Below, one piece after another: positions 1 through 9,514 of a stretch of 64,000 nucleotides of DNA. This DNA is from Xanthomonas hyacinthi (GTDB lineage: Bacteria > Pseudomonadota > Gammaproteobacteria > Xanthomonadales > Xanthomonadaceae). Below the pieces are notes generated by a model. It was not told the DNA's origin and did no database searches. It saw nothing but the letters and a program-made list of their open reading frames with translations. The DNA is taken from assembly GCF_009769165.1 (NCBI RefSeq), contig NZ_CP043476.1, positions 2,239,001 to 2,303,000 on the forward strand, given 5' to 3'. Each line of letters starts with the position of its first letter. Within the stretch, counting starts at the first letter, position 1. Both the position numbers and the translations under genes were made by a program.

Positions 1-721
1 GGATCAGCCAGAACCAGTAGCCGGGGCCGCACATGTGGTTGGTCGAGCGCCAGCGGTCCGGCGGCGTGCAGCGCTGCAGCCAGGCGTTGTCCTGCGACCA
101 GGCATTGGGATCCACCACCCCGTCCACCCGCCACCACACCGCATTGGCGTGGTGCGCGTTGTCCTGGGCCAGGCCCAGCTTGCGCTTGAGCAGGCCGGCG
201 CGGCCGCTGGCGTCCACCACCCAGCGCGCGCGCAGCGTCGCTGCGGCGCCGTCGCGCTCGTAGCGCACCTGGTGGTCGGCGTCGTCGTCGGCCAGGTCGA
301 TGCCGCGCACCGTGCAGCCGTCGATGAACTCCACGCCCAGCGCGCGCGCGCGTTCGCCGAGGAAATTCTCGAAGCGGCCGCGATCGATCTGCCACGACGG
401 CGTCGGCAGCAGCCGGCTCACGCCCAGTTCGGTGCAGCGGTCGATGTCCTCGCGCCCATCGGAGAAGAAGAAGCGGAAGCCGAACTTGCGGATCTGCTCG
501 GTGTCCAGGTGCTCGCGCAGGCCGAGCACGTTGGCGAAGTAGTGCGCGCCGATCTCCACCGAGGATTCGCCGACCTTGAACGCGGCCTCGCGCACCGGGT
601 GCGCGCGCCGTTCCAGCACGCTGATGCGCAGTTGCGGATCGCGCTGGCGCAGCTGCAAGGCCAGGGTCAGCCCGGCCAGGCCGCCGCCGGCGATCGCCAC
701 ATCCGCATGCCGTTCGTTCAT
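1..721 (-). CDS. FAD-dependent halogenase-like oxidoreductase of the pigment cluster (partial, runs off the left edge)
   Basis: A reading frame on the minus strand opens with ATG at 721 and stays open to the window edge, giving about 240 N-terminal residues. The start shares ATGA with the stop of the upstream glycosyltransferase, so the genes are translationally coupled. Near the N-terminus it has the FAD-binding motif VAIAGGGLAGLTLAL, followed by VGESSVEIGAHYF, a pattern typical of the tryptophan-halogenase/FAD-monooxygenase superfamily. A second flavin-contact stretch, WVVDASGRAGLLKRKLG, follows. Xanthomonadin (aryl polyene) clusters usually contain such a halogenase-like gene, and bromination of the pigment is known in the genus. 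The C-terminal half is missing, so whether it keeps the WxWxIP halogenase motif cannot be judged. Halogenase versus simple oxidoreductase is undecided. Confidence 0.8.
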   Translation of the reverse strand, partial: MNERHADVAIAGGGLAGLTLALQLRQRDPQLRISVLERRAHPVREAAFKVGESSVEIGAHYFANVLGLREHLDTEQIRKFGFRFFFSDGREDIDRCTELGVSRLLPTPSWQIDRGRFENFLGERARALGVEFIDGCTVRGIDLADDDADHQVRYERDGAAATLRARWVVDASGRAGLLKRKLGLAQDNAHHANAVWWRVDGVVDPNAWSQDNAWLQRCTPPDRWRSTNHMCGPGYWFWLI

Positions 722-1539
722 GTCGTTTCTTCTTTGTCGAAAGGGGTGGCCCGCACCGCAAACTCGCCGGCCGTGTCGTCGATCAGCACCGGGTTGGCGC
801 GGGCGCGGCGGTATTCGCGCAGCACATGGCCGTACTGCCAGACCTGCACGATCACGTGCGAGGTGATCTTCCACAGATCGCGGACCAGGCGGAAATGGCT
901 CTTGCGAAAGTTGCCAGGCGTCTGCTTGGCATAGCGTGTCTCGATCGGCACCGCGACCACGCGCGCGCCGGCCTGGCGCGCGGCGGAGATCAGCAGTTGC
1001 GCCTCGAACACGAAGCCTTCGCCGGGCACATTCGGCAGCGTGTACACCGCCTGCGGATACAGGCGCTGCCCGCTCTGGCTGTCGACCAGACGGAAGCCGC
1101 AGCCCCAGGCGATGCCCCAGTCGCCGAAGTCGTTGCCGATGCGGCGGATGGTCGGCTGGCTGGCGCGCTTGCGCAGGCGCGCGCCGACGATCACGCAGCC
1201 GGGATGGCGATTGGCTGCGGCCAGCAGGCGCGGGAAATCGGCGGCGCTGTGCTGGCCGTCGCCGTCCATGGTCATCACCGCGCGCGCGCCCTGGCGCTGC
1301 GCTTCGGCGAAACCGCTGCGCAGCGCGGCGCCCTTGCCACGCCGCTGCGGATGGCGGATCAGCGTCACCGGCAGGTCGGCGATGCAGTCGCTGGTGCCGT
1401 CGTCGGAGCCGTCGTCGACCACGATCACCCGCGGGCAGTGCGCCAGCGCGTCGCTGACCACTTCGCGGATGCGCAGCGATTCGTTCAGCGCCGGAATCAG
1501 GATTGCGGCATCGGCGGCGCTCAGCGCGATCCGGCTCAT
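718..1539 (-). CDS. Family 2 glycosyltransferase of the xanthomonadin/aryl-polyene cluster
   Basis: This is a 273-residue GT-A fold glycosyltransferase. It opens with the family 2 start pattern LIPALNESLRIREVV and continues with VVDDGSDDGT and the metal/nucleotide-sugar motif MTMDGDGQH near residue 90, with no clear membrane segments. Similar dolichol-phosphate-mannose-synthase-like enzymes occur in aryl-polyene clusters. Their substrate in xanthomonadin synthesis is not visible from sequence. The ATG at 1539 overlaps the upstream stop (ATGA), and its own stop overlaps the halogenase-like start (ATGA), so it sits in a tight minus-strand operon running from 3553 to beyond the left edge. Confidence 0.88.
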   Translation of the reverse strand: MSRIALSAADAAILIPALNESLRIREVVSDALAHCPRVIVVDDGSDDGTSDCIADLPVTLIRHPQRRGKGAALRSGFAEAQRQGARAVMTMDGDGQHSAADFPRLLAAANRHPGCVIVGARLRKRASQPTIRRIGNDFGDWGIAWGCGFRLVDSQSGQRLYPQAVYTLPNVPGEGFVFEAQLLISAARQAGARVVAVPIETRYAKQTPGNFRKSHFRLVRDLWKITSHVIVQVWQYGHVLREYRRARANPVLIDDTAGEFAVRATPFDKEETT

Positions 1540-2324
1540 GCCTGCAGCTCCACGTGCAGGCAGCGGCCGCCGCCTGCGTCCAGCGTGCAGCTGGCGGCAC
1601 CGGCGGCCAGCGCATCGAACAGGACCAGCATCGGCGCCATCGCGTTGCCGGCGGCATGTCGCGCCAGTGCGCCATTGCCGGCGGCGGCGTCGCCATCGGC
1701 CAGGCGCACGCGCAGACGCGGCTTGCCGGGCAGCGCGGCGGCGCCGAGCACCAGCGCGCCGCCGAGCAGGCCTTCGCTGTGCGAGACGCGTCCGAGCGGG
1801 CCGGTCGAGCGGCTGTCGTAGCCGGCCAGCAGCACGGCTTCTTCGCCAGCGGCCAGCTGCGACAGCGCTTCCAGCAGGCCCTGCGCGAAGCTGGCGTTGT
1901 GCGCGCTGATCGCGGTCGCCGCGGCGGTGGCGCCGGCGCCGATGGTCCAGTAGCCGGCGGCGGCGTTGTGCACCGAGTTGTGGAACTTGGTCGGCGAGAT
2001 CGCCAGCGGATCGCCGGCCAGCGTGGCGCACATGTAGTCGGTGATCGCCAGATCGCCGTGGGTGGAGGTGAACACCGACGGCAGCGTGGCCGGATCGCGG
2101 CCGGCGTCCTGGCACGCGGCCAGCGCCACTTCCAGCGACACCGCCACCGTGTCCGGCGCGCGGCGCCGCTCGTTGGCCGCCAGCAGCTGCGAGGCCGGCC
2201 GTGCCGGCGTGTCCACGGTGCCGCCGCTGCCGCTGGCGTAGGCGCGTGCCGCCGCCCAGCTGGGCAGGCCCGCGGTCCAGAAACCGATGCCTTCGAGGGT
2301 CGCAGTCAACATCGGCGTGCTCAT
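1536..2324 (-). CDS. Ketosynthase-like / chain-length-factor-like protein (aryl polyene cluster)
   Basis: The protein has 262 residues, far shorter than a full ketosynthase (about 400), and matches the beta-ketoacyl synthase N-terminal-like family found in aryl-polyene and xanthomonadin clusters. The stretch ISPTKFHNSVHNAAAGYW aligns with the ketosynthase nucleophile elbow but has no cysteine. It is therefore unlikely to condense on its own and may act as a partner of the upstream ketosynthase, as chain-length factors do. The ATG at 2324 overlaps the upstream ketosynthase stop by 4 bp, and its TGA overlaps the glycosyltransferase ATG. The coupling supports one complex or pathway. The role is inferred from family and context. 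Confidence 0.82.
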   Translation of the reverse strand: MSTPMLTATLEGIGFWTAGLPSWAAARAYASGSGGTVDTPARPASQLLAANERRRAPDTVAVSLEVALAACQDAGRDPATLPSVFTSTHGDLAITDYMCATLAGDPLAISPTKFHNSVHNAAAGYWTIGAGATAAATAISAHNASFAQGLLEALSQLAAGEEAVLLAGYDSRSTGPLGRVSHSEGLLGGALVLGAAALPGKPRLRVRLADGDAAAGNGALARHAAGNAMAPMLVLFDALAAGAASCTLDAGGGRCLHVELQA

Positions 2325-3553
2325 GCGCGGCCGAACAGCAGCGAGCAATTGTTGCCGCCGAAGCCGAAGGAATTGTTCATCGCGTAACGGACCTGTGCGT
2401 GGGCATTGGCGAAGCGGATCTGCGGGCCGCACTCGGGATCGGGTTGTTCGCTGTTGAGGGTGCCGGGGAGCAGGCCGTCGCGCAGCGCCAGTAGCGCGAA
2501 CACCGACTCCACGATACCGGCCGCGCCCAGCGTATGCCCGGTCCAGGCCTTGGTCGAACTGGCGTGCAGGGTGGCCGGGAACAGCGCGGCCACCGCGGCG
2601 GCCTCGATGCTGTCGTTGGCCGGGGTGGCGGTGCCGTGCAGGTTCAGGTAGCCGATCTGCGCGGCGTCCACGCCGGCACGCTGCAGCGCGCCGCGCATCG
2701 CCAGGCGTGCGCCCAGGCCCTGCGGGTGCGGTGCGGACATATGGTGCGCGTCGCTGGATTCGCCATAGCCGCACAGCAGCGCCAGCGCCGGCGGCGCCGC
2801 GGCCGCATCGCTGCGCTCCAGCAGCGCGTAGCCGCCGGCTTCGCCCAGCGACAGCCCGACCCGGCGCAGGTCGAACGGCCGGCACGGCTCCGGCGACACC
2901 AGCTGCAGCGCGTTGAAACCGAACAGCACGCTGCCGCACAGCGTGTCCACGCCGCCGACCAGCGCCGCATCCACCACCCCGGCGGCGATCAGCCGCGCCG
3001 CCTGCGCGAATACCTTGGCGCTGGACGAACAAGCCGTGGCCACGGTGATGCACGGGCCGCGCAGGCCGCTGGCGTGGCGCAGGAAATCGCCCAGCGAATG
3101 CGGCGTATGCACGATCGGCCGGTCCAGGTCGGCAGGGAAGCGCGCGCCCGCGGCGTCGTGGTCGAGCCGGGTGTAGGCCTCCTCGCTGGCGCCGATGCTG
3201 GAGGTCGAAGTGCCCATCACCACCGCCACGCGCTCGGCGCCGTGGCGCTGCGCGGCGGCGGCGAGCGCCGCCTGCATGCCGTCCTGCTGCAGCGCCAGCC
3301 ACGCCAGGCGGTTGTTGCGGCATTCCCATGCGGCCAGCGCCGGCGGCAGCGGCAGCGGCAGCGTTTCCAGCGCGTCCACGCGGCCGATCCAGCAGGGCAG
3401 CGGCTGCGCGCCGAAATCGTTGCGGCGCAGGCCGCTGCGGCTCTCGCGCAAGGCGCTGGCCTGGGCCTGCAATCCGCTGCCGAGCGCGGTGGTCGCGGTG
3501 TACGCACGAATTGCGACGGGTGCCATGCGGGGCGACGGGGACGCTTCGGTCAC
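2321..3553 (-). CDS. Beta-ketoacyl-ACP synthase (KAS II/FabF type) of the pigment cluster
   Basis: A 410-residue elongating ketosynthase with a full Cys-His-His triad: TVATACSSSAK (Cys near residue 172), LHGTATPAND (His near 305) and TGHTLGAAG (His near 338). The C-terminal glycine-rich FGFGGNN is also present. Order and spacing match FabF-type enzymes. It probably extends the polyene chain of xanthomonadin in the cytosol on an acyl carrier protein. I chose the GTG at 3553, which gives normal length and has a GGA 7-9 nt upstream. The ATG at 3526 (401 residues) is the alternative, with a poor ribosome site. It is the first gene of the visible minus-strand block; the divergent YcgL gene starts about 190 bp away. 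Confidence 0.88.
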   Translation of the reverse strand: MTEASPSPRMAPVAIRAYTATTALGSGLQAQASALRESRSGLRRNDFGAQPLPCWIGRVDALETLPLPLPPALAAWECRNNRLAWLALQQDGMQAALAAAAQRHGAERVAVVMGTSTSSIGASEEAYTRLDHDAAGARFPADLDRPIVHTPHSLGDFLRHASGLRGPCITVATACSSSAKVFAQAARLIAAGVVDAALVGGVDTLCGSVLFGFNALQLVSPEPCRPFDLRRVGLSLGEAGGYALLERSDAAAAPPALALLCGYGESSDAHHMSAPHPQGLGARLAMRGALQRAGVDAAQIGYLNLHGTATPANDSIEAAAVAALFPATLHASSTKAWTGHTLGAAGIVESVFALLALRDGLLPGTLNSEQPDPECGPQIRFANAHAQVRYAMNNSFGFGGNNCSLLFGRA

Positions 3554-3746
3554 GCGATATTCCGTAAAGGACGAGTCGCAGGAGTATATCGGCGCGGTCC
3601 GCAAAGCCGTGAAGCGCGCGCGCCCACGCTGAACGTGAACGGGCACGCCGCGTGCTTTATAAATGCAGCGCGGCGCGCGCGCTTTCGCCGCTGGCGCATT
3701 TCCTCCACAATCGCTTGCCTTTCCACGCCAGGCGCACGCCACGCGC

Positions 3747-4007
3747 ATGCAAGCCTACGTCTACAAAAGCCAACGCAAGCCGGACACCTATCTCTACCTC
3801 GCCGCGCGCGACGATTTCGGCTGTCTGCCGCAACCGCTGCTGGCGTCGTTGCAGCCGCTGGTGTTCGTGCTGGAGGTGGCCTTGACCGCCGAGCGCACCC
3901 TGGCCAGGACCGACCCCGCGGCGGTACGCGCGAACCTGGCCGGCTGCGGCTTCCATCTGCAATTGCCGCCGCTGCCCGACGGCCGGACCGGCCGACACGA
4001 TGACTGA
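3747..4007 (+). CDS. YcgL-domain protein
   Basis: A small 86-residue protein opening [18 protein letters not shown], the typical start of the YcgL family (DUF709), with the conserved D-F-G-LP pattern in [13 protein letters not shown]. Family members are small cytosolic proteins of unsettled function. The upstream in-frame ATG at 3663 would add a low-complexity Arg/Ala segment not seen in the family, so the start at 3747 is preferred. Its stop lies inside the start of the ankyrin gene (8-bp overlap at 4000-4007), so the two are probably cotranscribed and coupled. Confidence 0.85.
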   Translation: MQAYVYKSQRKPDTYLYLAARDDFGCLPQPLLASLQPLVFVLEVALTAERTLARTDPAAVRANLAGCGFHLQLPPLPDGRTGRHDD

Positions 4008-7000
4008 TTCCCCCTTCCACGCGCGCGCGCCCTGGATCGCTGCCGCGCTGGGCGCGCTGCTGGTGCTGGTCGCCGGGTTCGGCCCGCTGGCCGCCGCCCT
4101 GGGCGCGTGGCTGGCGCAGCCGGCGTTCGCGCTGGCGCTGTCCTGGCACCGCGGCAGCCGGCCGCGGCCGACCAGCCTGCGGGCGCTGGCACGCGAACTG
4201 CTGCCGCTGCTGGCGCTGTGGGCCGGCGGACTGGGCCTGGTCGCGCTGCTGGTGGCCTGGCCGCTGGCGGCGCTGCGCGACAGCGGCAGCCTGGCCGCCG
4301 CGCTGGCGCTGAGCGTGGCCGCCAGCGCGGCGTTGCTCGGGCTGTGGCGCACCTGGCCGCTGTGGCATGGCAGCGAGTGCGAGGGCGGCGCGCTGGGCGC
4401 GCGCTGGCAGGCGCTGGCGCAGCAGGACGTGCAGGCCTGGCGCGGCCTGGCGGTGGCGGCGCTGGTGCTGCTGCTGGCCGGGGTCGGCGTGCTGCTGGCC
4501 TGGCCCGGGCTGCTGGCCGCTGCGGCGCGCTGGCCGCTGGCGCTGGCCTATGCGCTGCTGTCGCCGCTGCTGCATGCCTTGCTGCAGCGGGTGGCGCCGC
4601 CGCAGGCGCTGCCGCTGCCGGCGTCGTCGGCGGACCTGTTCGCCGAACTGAGCGCCGCCTCGGCGCTGCGCGCGGACGAAGCGCCGCCGCCAGCGGATGA
4701 ACTGCATGCGGCACTGTACGCCGCCGCGCGCGGCGGCCGCGTCGATCGCGCGCTGCAACTGCTGCAGTCCGGCGCCGACCCGCAGGCGCTGCCGGCGCCG
4801 GACTGGCGCGACCAGCGCAGCCTGCCGGTGCTGGCCGCGGTGCTGCCGGACCTGCGCCTGCTGCGCGAGCTGATCGTGCGCGGGGTGGACGTCAACCAGC
4901 CGCACCTGGGCATGACCCCGCTGCTGGCCGCCACCCGCGACAGCTGGCATGGCCGTCCCGAGGCGGTGATGACCCTGCTCGCCAACGGCGCCGACCCGCG
5001 CGCCAGCGACAGCGACGGCAATACCCCGCTGCACCACGCCGCGCGCAGCTCCGATCCGGGCGTGGCCGCCTTGCTGCGCGATGCCGCGGCCGAGCTGGAC
5101 GCATTGAACCGCGACGGCCTGACCCCGCTGGCGGTGGCCTGCCACGTCGGCAACTGGCGCATGGGCAAGTTCCTGCTCGAACGCGGCGCCAAGCCCGAGC
5201 CGGCCGAGGGCAGCCCGGTGCTGCTGGCCGCGGCCGGCACCGAGGAAGACGATCCGGCCGGCGTGCAGCTGCTGCTCAAGCACAAGGCGCGGGTCGATGC
5301 CCGCGACCGCCAGCGCCGCAGCGCGCTGCACGAGGCGGCGCAGGCCGGGCACGTGGAGATCGTCGATGCGCTGCTCGGCGCCGGCGCCAACCTGGAAGCG
5401 CGCGATGCGCTGGGCCGCACGCCATGGCTGGAAGCCGCCCGGCATGGCCGCGTCGCGGTGCTCGAACACCTGCTGCCGCACAAGCCCGAGCTCGGCGCGG
5501 TCGATGGCGACGGCCGCAACGCGGTGCTGCTGGCATGCACCGCCGACCAGGTCTCGCCGGGGCTGATCCGGCGCCTGCTGGAACTGGGCATCGCCGCCGC
5601 GCAGCCGGACCAGAGCGGCCGCCGCGCAGTCGATCTGGCCGCCGAGGCCGGGCGCTGGGCGATCGTGTCCGCGCTGGACCCGGACTACCCGTTGCCGGCC
5701 GCGGTCAGCGACGGCCAGGGCGAAGTCGGCCGCGCCAGCCTGCCCGACCGGCCGCCACTGGAACTGCTGCGCGAAGGCCTGCAACTGGGCCAGCGTGACG
5801 GCCTGGCGGCGCTGGCGCGGCTGTGCGCGGCCGAGGAACTGGGCGCGCTGCTGCACGATCCGCACCTGGCGCTGAACCCACAGGCGGTGGACTGGCTGCT
5901 GGCGCATGGCGCCGCGCCCGAAGTGCTCGACGCCTGCGGCGACACGCCGATGTTCGCGTTGCTCTCGCGCGGCGTGGAAGCGGTGCCCAGCCTGCAGGCG
6001 CTGCTGCGCCAGGGCGTGTCGCCGGCCGGGCGCGGCGGCCTGACCCGGCTGCTCGCCGCCTGCGCGCAGCACGACCACGCCTCGCGCGCGCTGGAGCAGT
6101 TCGCGCTGGAGCTGCTCGAACGCGGCGCCGACCCGTTCGCGCCGTCGCCGGCCGGGGATCCGCCGCTGTCGCTGGCGGTGCGCCTGGGCTGGCTGCGCCT
6201 GCAGCTGCAACTGCTCGAACGCGGCGCCGACCGCGAGGCGCGTGACAGCCACGGCATGACCGCGCTGCACCTGGCCGCCGCGTTGGGCCGCGAGGCCTCG
6301 CTGAAGCTGCTGATCCAGCAGGGCGCCTCGCCGGAAGCGCGCGCTGCCGACGGCCAGACCCCGCTGGGCGTGGCCCTGGCCAGCGGCCGCCGCGACCTGG
6401 TCGACTGGCTGGACTGGCGGATCTGGCCGTTGCCGCGGCGTCCGCTGCGCGAGGCCGACCTGCCGGCCGCGGCGATGGTCGGCGACGCCGATGCGATCCG
6501 CCGCCTGATCGACCTCGGCCTGGCAGTGGACGCGATCGACGCGCAGGGCTGTACCGCGCTGCTGCGCGCCGCCGGCGGCGGCCATGCCGCGGCGGTGGAC
6601 CTGCTGCTGGCGCGCGGCGCCAACCTGCAGCACGCCGCGGCCAGCGGCGCCACGCCGTTGTCGGCGGCGGTGAGCATGCGCCAGACCGACATCGTCGCCG
6701 CGCTGCTGGCCGCCGGCGCGCAGATCGAGCAGCGCCTGCCCGGCGGCGTCAGCGTGCTGATGCTGGCCTGCGCGCTGGGCCTGCCGGACATCGCCGCGCG
6801 CCTGCTGGCGGCCGGCGCCGACGTGCATGCCGGCGACGCGCAGCAACTGGCGCCGCTGCATTGCGCCGCGCTGTACGGCTTCAGCGCGCACGACAAGGCG
6901 CGCCTGCTGGCGCTGCTGGATACCTTGCTGCTGGCCGGCGCCGAAGCCGACCGCAGCGCCGCCGGCGGGGTGACCCCGCTGCTGCTGCTGCTCGGCGCGC

Positions 7001-7314
7001 GCGCCGAACCGGGCACCGCCTGCGCAGAGCCGGTGGTGCTGGCCGGGGTGGAGCGCCTGCTCGACGAAGAGGTGAGCCTGGACGTGCAGGACCCGCGCGG
7101 CTTCGGCCCGCTGCACCTGGCCGCGCTGCACGGCCTGCCGCTGCTGGTGCAGCGCCTGTTGCGCGCCGGCGCCGACCCGGACCTGCGCGACACCTTGAAC
7201 CGCCCGCCGCGCGAGATCGCGGTGATGCGCGGCTTCGTCGACGTCGCCGGCCAGTTCCAGCCGGCGCTGCCGGGGGTGTCCTCGATGGCCCGCTTCCTGC
7301 GCGAAGGCCGCTGA
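4000..7314 (+). CDS. Large membrane-anchored ankyrin-repeat protein
   Basis: The protein has 1104 residues. The first 210 or so hold several hydrophobic segments (about residues 8-45, 65-92, 97-122 and 147-205), so the N-terminus is embedded in the inner membrane. Residues from about 230 to 1085 form a long run of ankyrin units, seen as recurring patterns such as [62 protein letters not shown] and [20 protein letters not shown]. Such solenoids mediate protein contacts. No catalytic domain is visible. Similar large ankyrin proteins are found next to ycgL in xanthomonads, but I know of no assigned role. Base use matches the core genome. Confidence 0.85.
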   Translation: MTDSPFHARAPWIAAALGALLVLVAGFGPLAAALGAWLAQPAFALALSWHRGSRPRPTSLRALARELLPLLALWAGGLGLVALLVAWPLAALRDSGSLAAALALSVAASAALLGLWRTWPLWHGSECEGGALGARWQALAQQDVQAWRGLAVAALVLLLAGVGVLLAWPGLLAAAARWPLALAYALLSPLLHALLQRVAPPQALPLPASSADLFAELSAASALRADEAPPPADELHAALYAAARGGRVDRALQLLQSGADPQALPAPDWRDQRSLPVLAAVLPDLRLLRELIVRGVDVNQPHLGMTPLLAATRDSWHGRPEAVMTLLANGADPRASDSDGNTPLHHAARSSDPGVAALLRDAAAELDALNRDGLTPLAVACHVGNWRMGKFLLERGAKPEPAEGSPVLLAAAGTEEDDPAGVQLLLKHKARVDARDRQRRSALHEAAQAGHVEIVDALLGAGANLEARDALGRTPWLEAARHGRVAVLEHLLPHKPELGAVDGDGRNAVLLACTADQVSPGLIRRLLELGIAAAQPDQSGRRAVDLAAEAGRWAIVSALDPDYPLPAAVSDGQGEVGRASLPDRPPLELLREGLQLGQRDGLAALARLCAAEELGALLHDPHLALNPQAVDWLLAHGAAPEVLDACGDTPMFALLSRGVEAVPSLQALLRQGVSPAGRGGLTRLLAACAQHDHASRALEQFALELLERGADPFAPSPAGDPPLSLAVRLGWLRLQLQLLERGADREARDSHGMTALHLAAALGREASLKLLIQQGASPEARAADGQTPLGVALASGRRDLVDWLDWRIWPLPRRPLREADLPAAAMVGDADAIRRLIDLGLAVDAIDAQGCTALLRAAGGGHAAAVDLLLARGANLQHAAASGATPLSAAVSMRQTDIVAALLAAGAQIEQRLPGGVSVLMLACALGLPDIAARLLAAGADVHAGDAQQLAPLHCAALYGFSAHDKARLLALLDTLLLAGAEADRSAAGGVTPLLLLLGARAEPGTACAEPVVLAGVERLLDEEVSLDVQDPRGFGPLHLAALHGLPLLVQRLLRAGADPDLRDTLNRPPREIAVMRGFVDVAGQFQPALPGVSSMARFLREGR

Positions 7315-7723
7315 GGCGGTCGCCTTCTTCAAAGATCTGGAGCAGCGAAGCAACAAAGTCCCTCTCCCCCCGGGAGAGGGGTTGGGGTGAGGGTACGGCC
7401 GAAGTGGCAAATCCGACAGGCTCCGGACCCCACGCAGCCGACCCCCAAGGCCAGCCGGACTCGCGGCCGGACGCAATCCACCGGATGCGTGTGCGAGCGA
7501 CTTCGGAGGGCTCGGGGCATCCAGTGCGAGGAGCGCTGCGAGGTCGCGATGGGGGCAAACTTCGCCGCCGCGACGGCAGCCGTGCGTACACCACGACCGG
7601 TCCTTGAAGCTTCTTACAGGCACTCGCCGCCGCAACGCCGCCGTCAGCTTTTGCACACACTCGGCATGGGAGACTGACCGCTTGGTGCGTCGATCCGCAC
7701 CGGCAACCGAGGAGGGCGGCACG
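7315..7723. other. Intergenic stretch with a GC-rich hairpin repeat
   Basis: There are 409 bp between the ankyrin gene and the GH15 gene with no convincing gene. It contains a 9-bp perfect stem with a 3-nt loop at 7360-7380 followed by GTTGGGGTGAGGGT. This resembles the short dispersed intergenic repeat commonly seen in Xanthomonas and Xylella genomes. The rest, to about 7690, is ordinary GC-rich sequence that may hold the promoter of the GH15 gene. Confidence 0.55.
7360..7380 (+). terminator. Hairpin downstream of the ankyrin gene (dispersed repeat, possible terminator)
   Basis: CCCTCTCCC, CCC loop and GGGAGAGGG form a 9-bp perfect stem 45 bp after the ankyrin stop. There is no T-tract, so it is either a weak terminator or simply the palindromic core of a dispersed intergenic repeat. 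Confidence 0.4.
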
Positions 7724-9514
7724 ATGGCGGCGCGAATCGAGGACTACGCCATGCTCGGCAACTGCCGCAGCGCGGCGCTGGTGGACAAGCAAGGTTCGAT
7801 CGACTGGCTGTGCCTGCCGCGCTTCGATTCCGACGCGCTGTTCGCGGCGCTGCTGGGCACCCCGGAGCACGGCCGCTGGTCGATCGCACCGCTGGCCGAG
7901 TTCCGCAGCACGCGCCATTACCGCGACGGCAGCCTGGTGCTGGAGACCGAGTTCGAGACCGACAGCGGCGCGGTGGCGGTGCTGGACTTCATGGCCGCCA
8001 GCCACGGCGACGACGTGCACAACCACGTGGTGCGCATCGTGCGCGGGCTGCGCGGGCGCGTGCCGCTGCGCATGCAGCTGCAGCTGCGCTTCAACTACGG
8101 CCGCACCATCCCCTGGGTGTCGCAGATCGACGGCGGCCTGCAGGCGATCGCCGGGCCGGACCAGATCGCGCTGCGCAGCCCGCAGCCGATGCACGGCCAC
8201 GGCTTCGCCACCGAAGCGGACTTCGCGCTGGAGGCCGGTGCCAGCACCTGGTTCGTGCTCAGCCATGGCGCCTCGCACCTGGAACTGCCGCCGCCGCTGG
8301 CGCCGGAACAGGCGCTGGCGCAGACCGAGGCGTTCTGGCATGGCTGGTCGCACCGCTGCGTGCATGCCGGCCCGTGGACCGAGGCGGTACGCCGTTCGCT
8401 GGTGGTACTGAAGGGCCTGAGCTACCTGCCCACCGGCGCGATCGTCGCCGCGCCGACCACCTCGCTGCCGGAACGGCTCGGCGGCGAACGCAACTGGGAC
8501 TACCGCTTCTGCTGGCTGCGCGATGCGGTGTTCACCCTGACCGCGCTGCACGCCGCCGGTTATTCCGACGAAGCGGCCGCCTTCCATGGCTGGCTGCAGC
8601 GCACCGTGGCCGGCTCGCCGGACCAGTTGCAGGCGCTGTACGGCATCGGCGGCGAACGGCGCATGCCCGAATGGGAGGTGGACTGGCTGCCCGGCTACGA
8701 AGGCGCGCTGCCGGTGCGCGTCGGCAATGCCGCCGCCGGCCAGTTCCAGCTGGATGTGTACGGCGAGGTGATCGCCGCGTTCCATCGCGGCCACCACGAA
8801 GGCATGGCCACCGCGGCGCATGGCCGCTCGCTGGCGCGGCAGTTGCTGGAAGTGTTGGAGCAGCGCTGGCGCGAGCCGGACGAAGGCATCTGGGAGATCC
8901 GCGATCAGCGCCGCCACTTCGTGCATTCCAAGGTGATGGCGTGGCTGGCGTTCGACTGCGGCGCGCGCGACGGGGTCACCGATGCCGATGCCGCGCAACG
9001 CGCGCATTGGCGCGCGCTGGCCGACGAAGTGCAGGCGCAGGTGCTGCAACAGGGCGTGCACCGCGATGGCTATTTCGTGCAGAGCTACGGCAGCGAGCGG
9101 CTGGACGCGGCGACGCTGCTGATCCCGTTGGTCGGGTTCCTGCCGGCGGACGATCCGCGCGTGGCCGCCACCGCCGATGCGATCGCGCAACGGCTGAGCA
9201 GCGACGGCCTGGTCGAGCGCTACCGCGCCGACGACGACAGCGGCGACGGCCTGCCGGCGGGCGAGGGCAGCTTCATCGCCTGCAGCTTCTGGCTGGTGGA
9301 AAACTATGCGCTGCTCGGTCGCAGCGAACAGGCGCGCGCCCTGTTCGAACGCCTGCTCGGCCTGTGCAACGACGTCGGCCTGCTGGCCGAGGAATACGAT
9401 CCGCGCAGCGGCCGCATGCTCGGCAACTTCCCGCAGGGCTATTCGCACGTGGCCCTGGTCCACGCCGCGCTGCGCCTGCATGGCTTACTCGGCAAACAGG
9501 AAACCCATCCATGA
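7724..9514 (+). CDS. Glycoside hydrolase family 15 protein (glucoamylase/trehalase type)
   Basis: A 596-residue protein beginning MAARIEDYAMLGNCRSAALV, the usual opening of bacterial GH15 enzymes (IxDYAxIGN...ALVxxxGSIDWLCLPRFDS). Further family landmarks are NWDYRFCWLRDAVF (near residue 257) and the acidic segment GGERRMPEWEVDWLPGYEG (near 310), which leads into LDVYGEV; this region carries the candidate catalytic acid. GEGSFIACSFWLVENYALLG in the C-terminal part fits the catalytic base region. It likely cleaves alpha-glucosidic bonds in maltodextrin or trehalose in the cytosol; no signal peptide is present. The ATG at 7724 has GAGGAGG upstream. Its stop overlaps the glucose-6-phosphate dehydrogenase start (ATGA), linking released glucose to the oxidative pentose/Entner-Doudoroff route. 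Confidence 0.88.
   Translation: MAARIEDYAMLGNCRSAALVDKQGSIDWLCLPRFDSDALFAALLGTPEHGRWSIAPLAEFRSTRHYRDGSLVLETEFETDSGAVAVLDFMAASHGDDVHNHVVRIVRGLRGRVPLRMQLQLRFNYGRTIPWVSQIDGGLQAIAGPDQIALRSPQPMHGHGFATEADFALEAGASTWFVLSHGASHLELPPPLAPEQALAQTEAFWHGWSHRCVHAGPWTEAVRRSLVVLKGLSYLPTGAIVAAPTTSLPERLGGERNWDYRFCWLRDAVFTLTALHAAGYSDEAAAFHGWLQRTVAGSPDQLQALYGIGGERRMPEWEVDWLPGYEGALPVRVGNAAAGQFQLDVYGEVIAAFHRGHHEGMATAAHGRSLARQLLEVLEQRWREPDEGIWEIRDQRRHFVHSKVMAWLAFDCGARDGVTDADAAQRAHWRALADEVQAQVLQQGVHRDGYFVQSYGSERLDAATLLIPLVGFLPADDPRVAATADAIAQRLSSDGLVERYRADDDSGDGLPAGEGSFIACSFWLVENYALLGRSEQARALFERLLGLCNDVGLLAEEYDPRSGRMLGNFPQGYSHVALVHAALRLHGLLGKQETHP

Noticed and set aside
3550..7722. Long open frame on the minus strand opposite the ankyrin and GH15 genes
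   Set aside because: It is a by-product of high GC third positions; its composition is Gln/Arg/Ala-rich without any family motif, whereas the plus-strand genes have clear domains.
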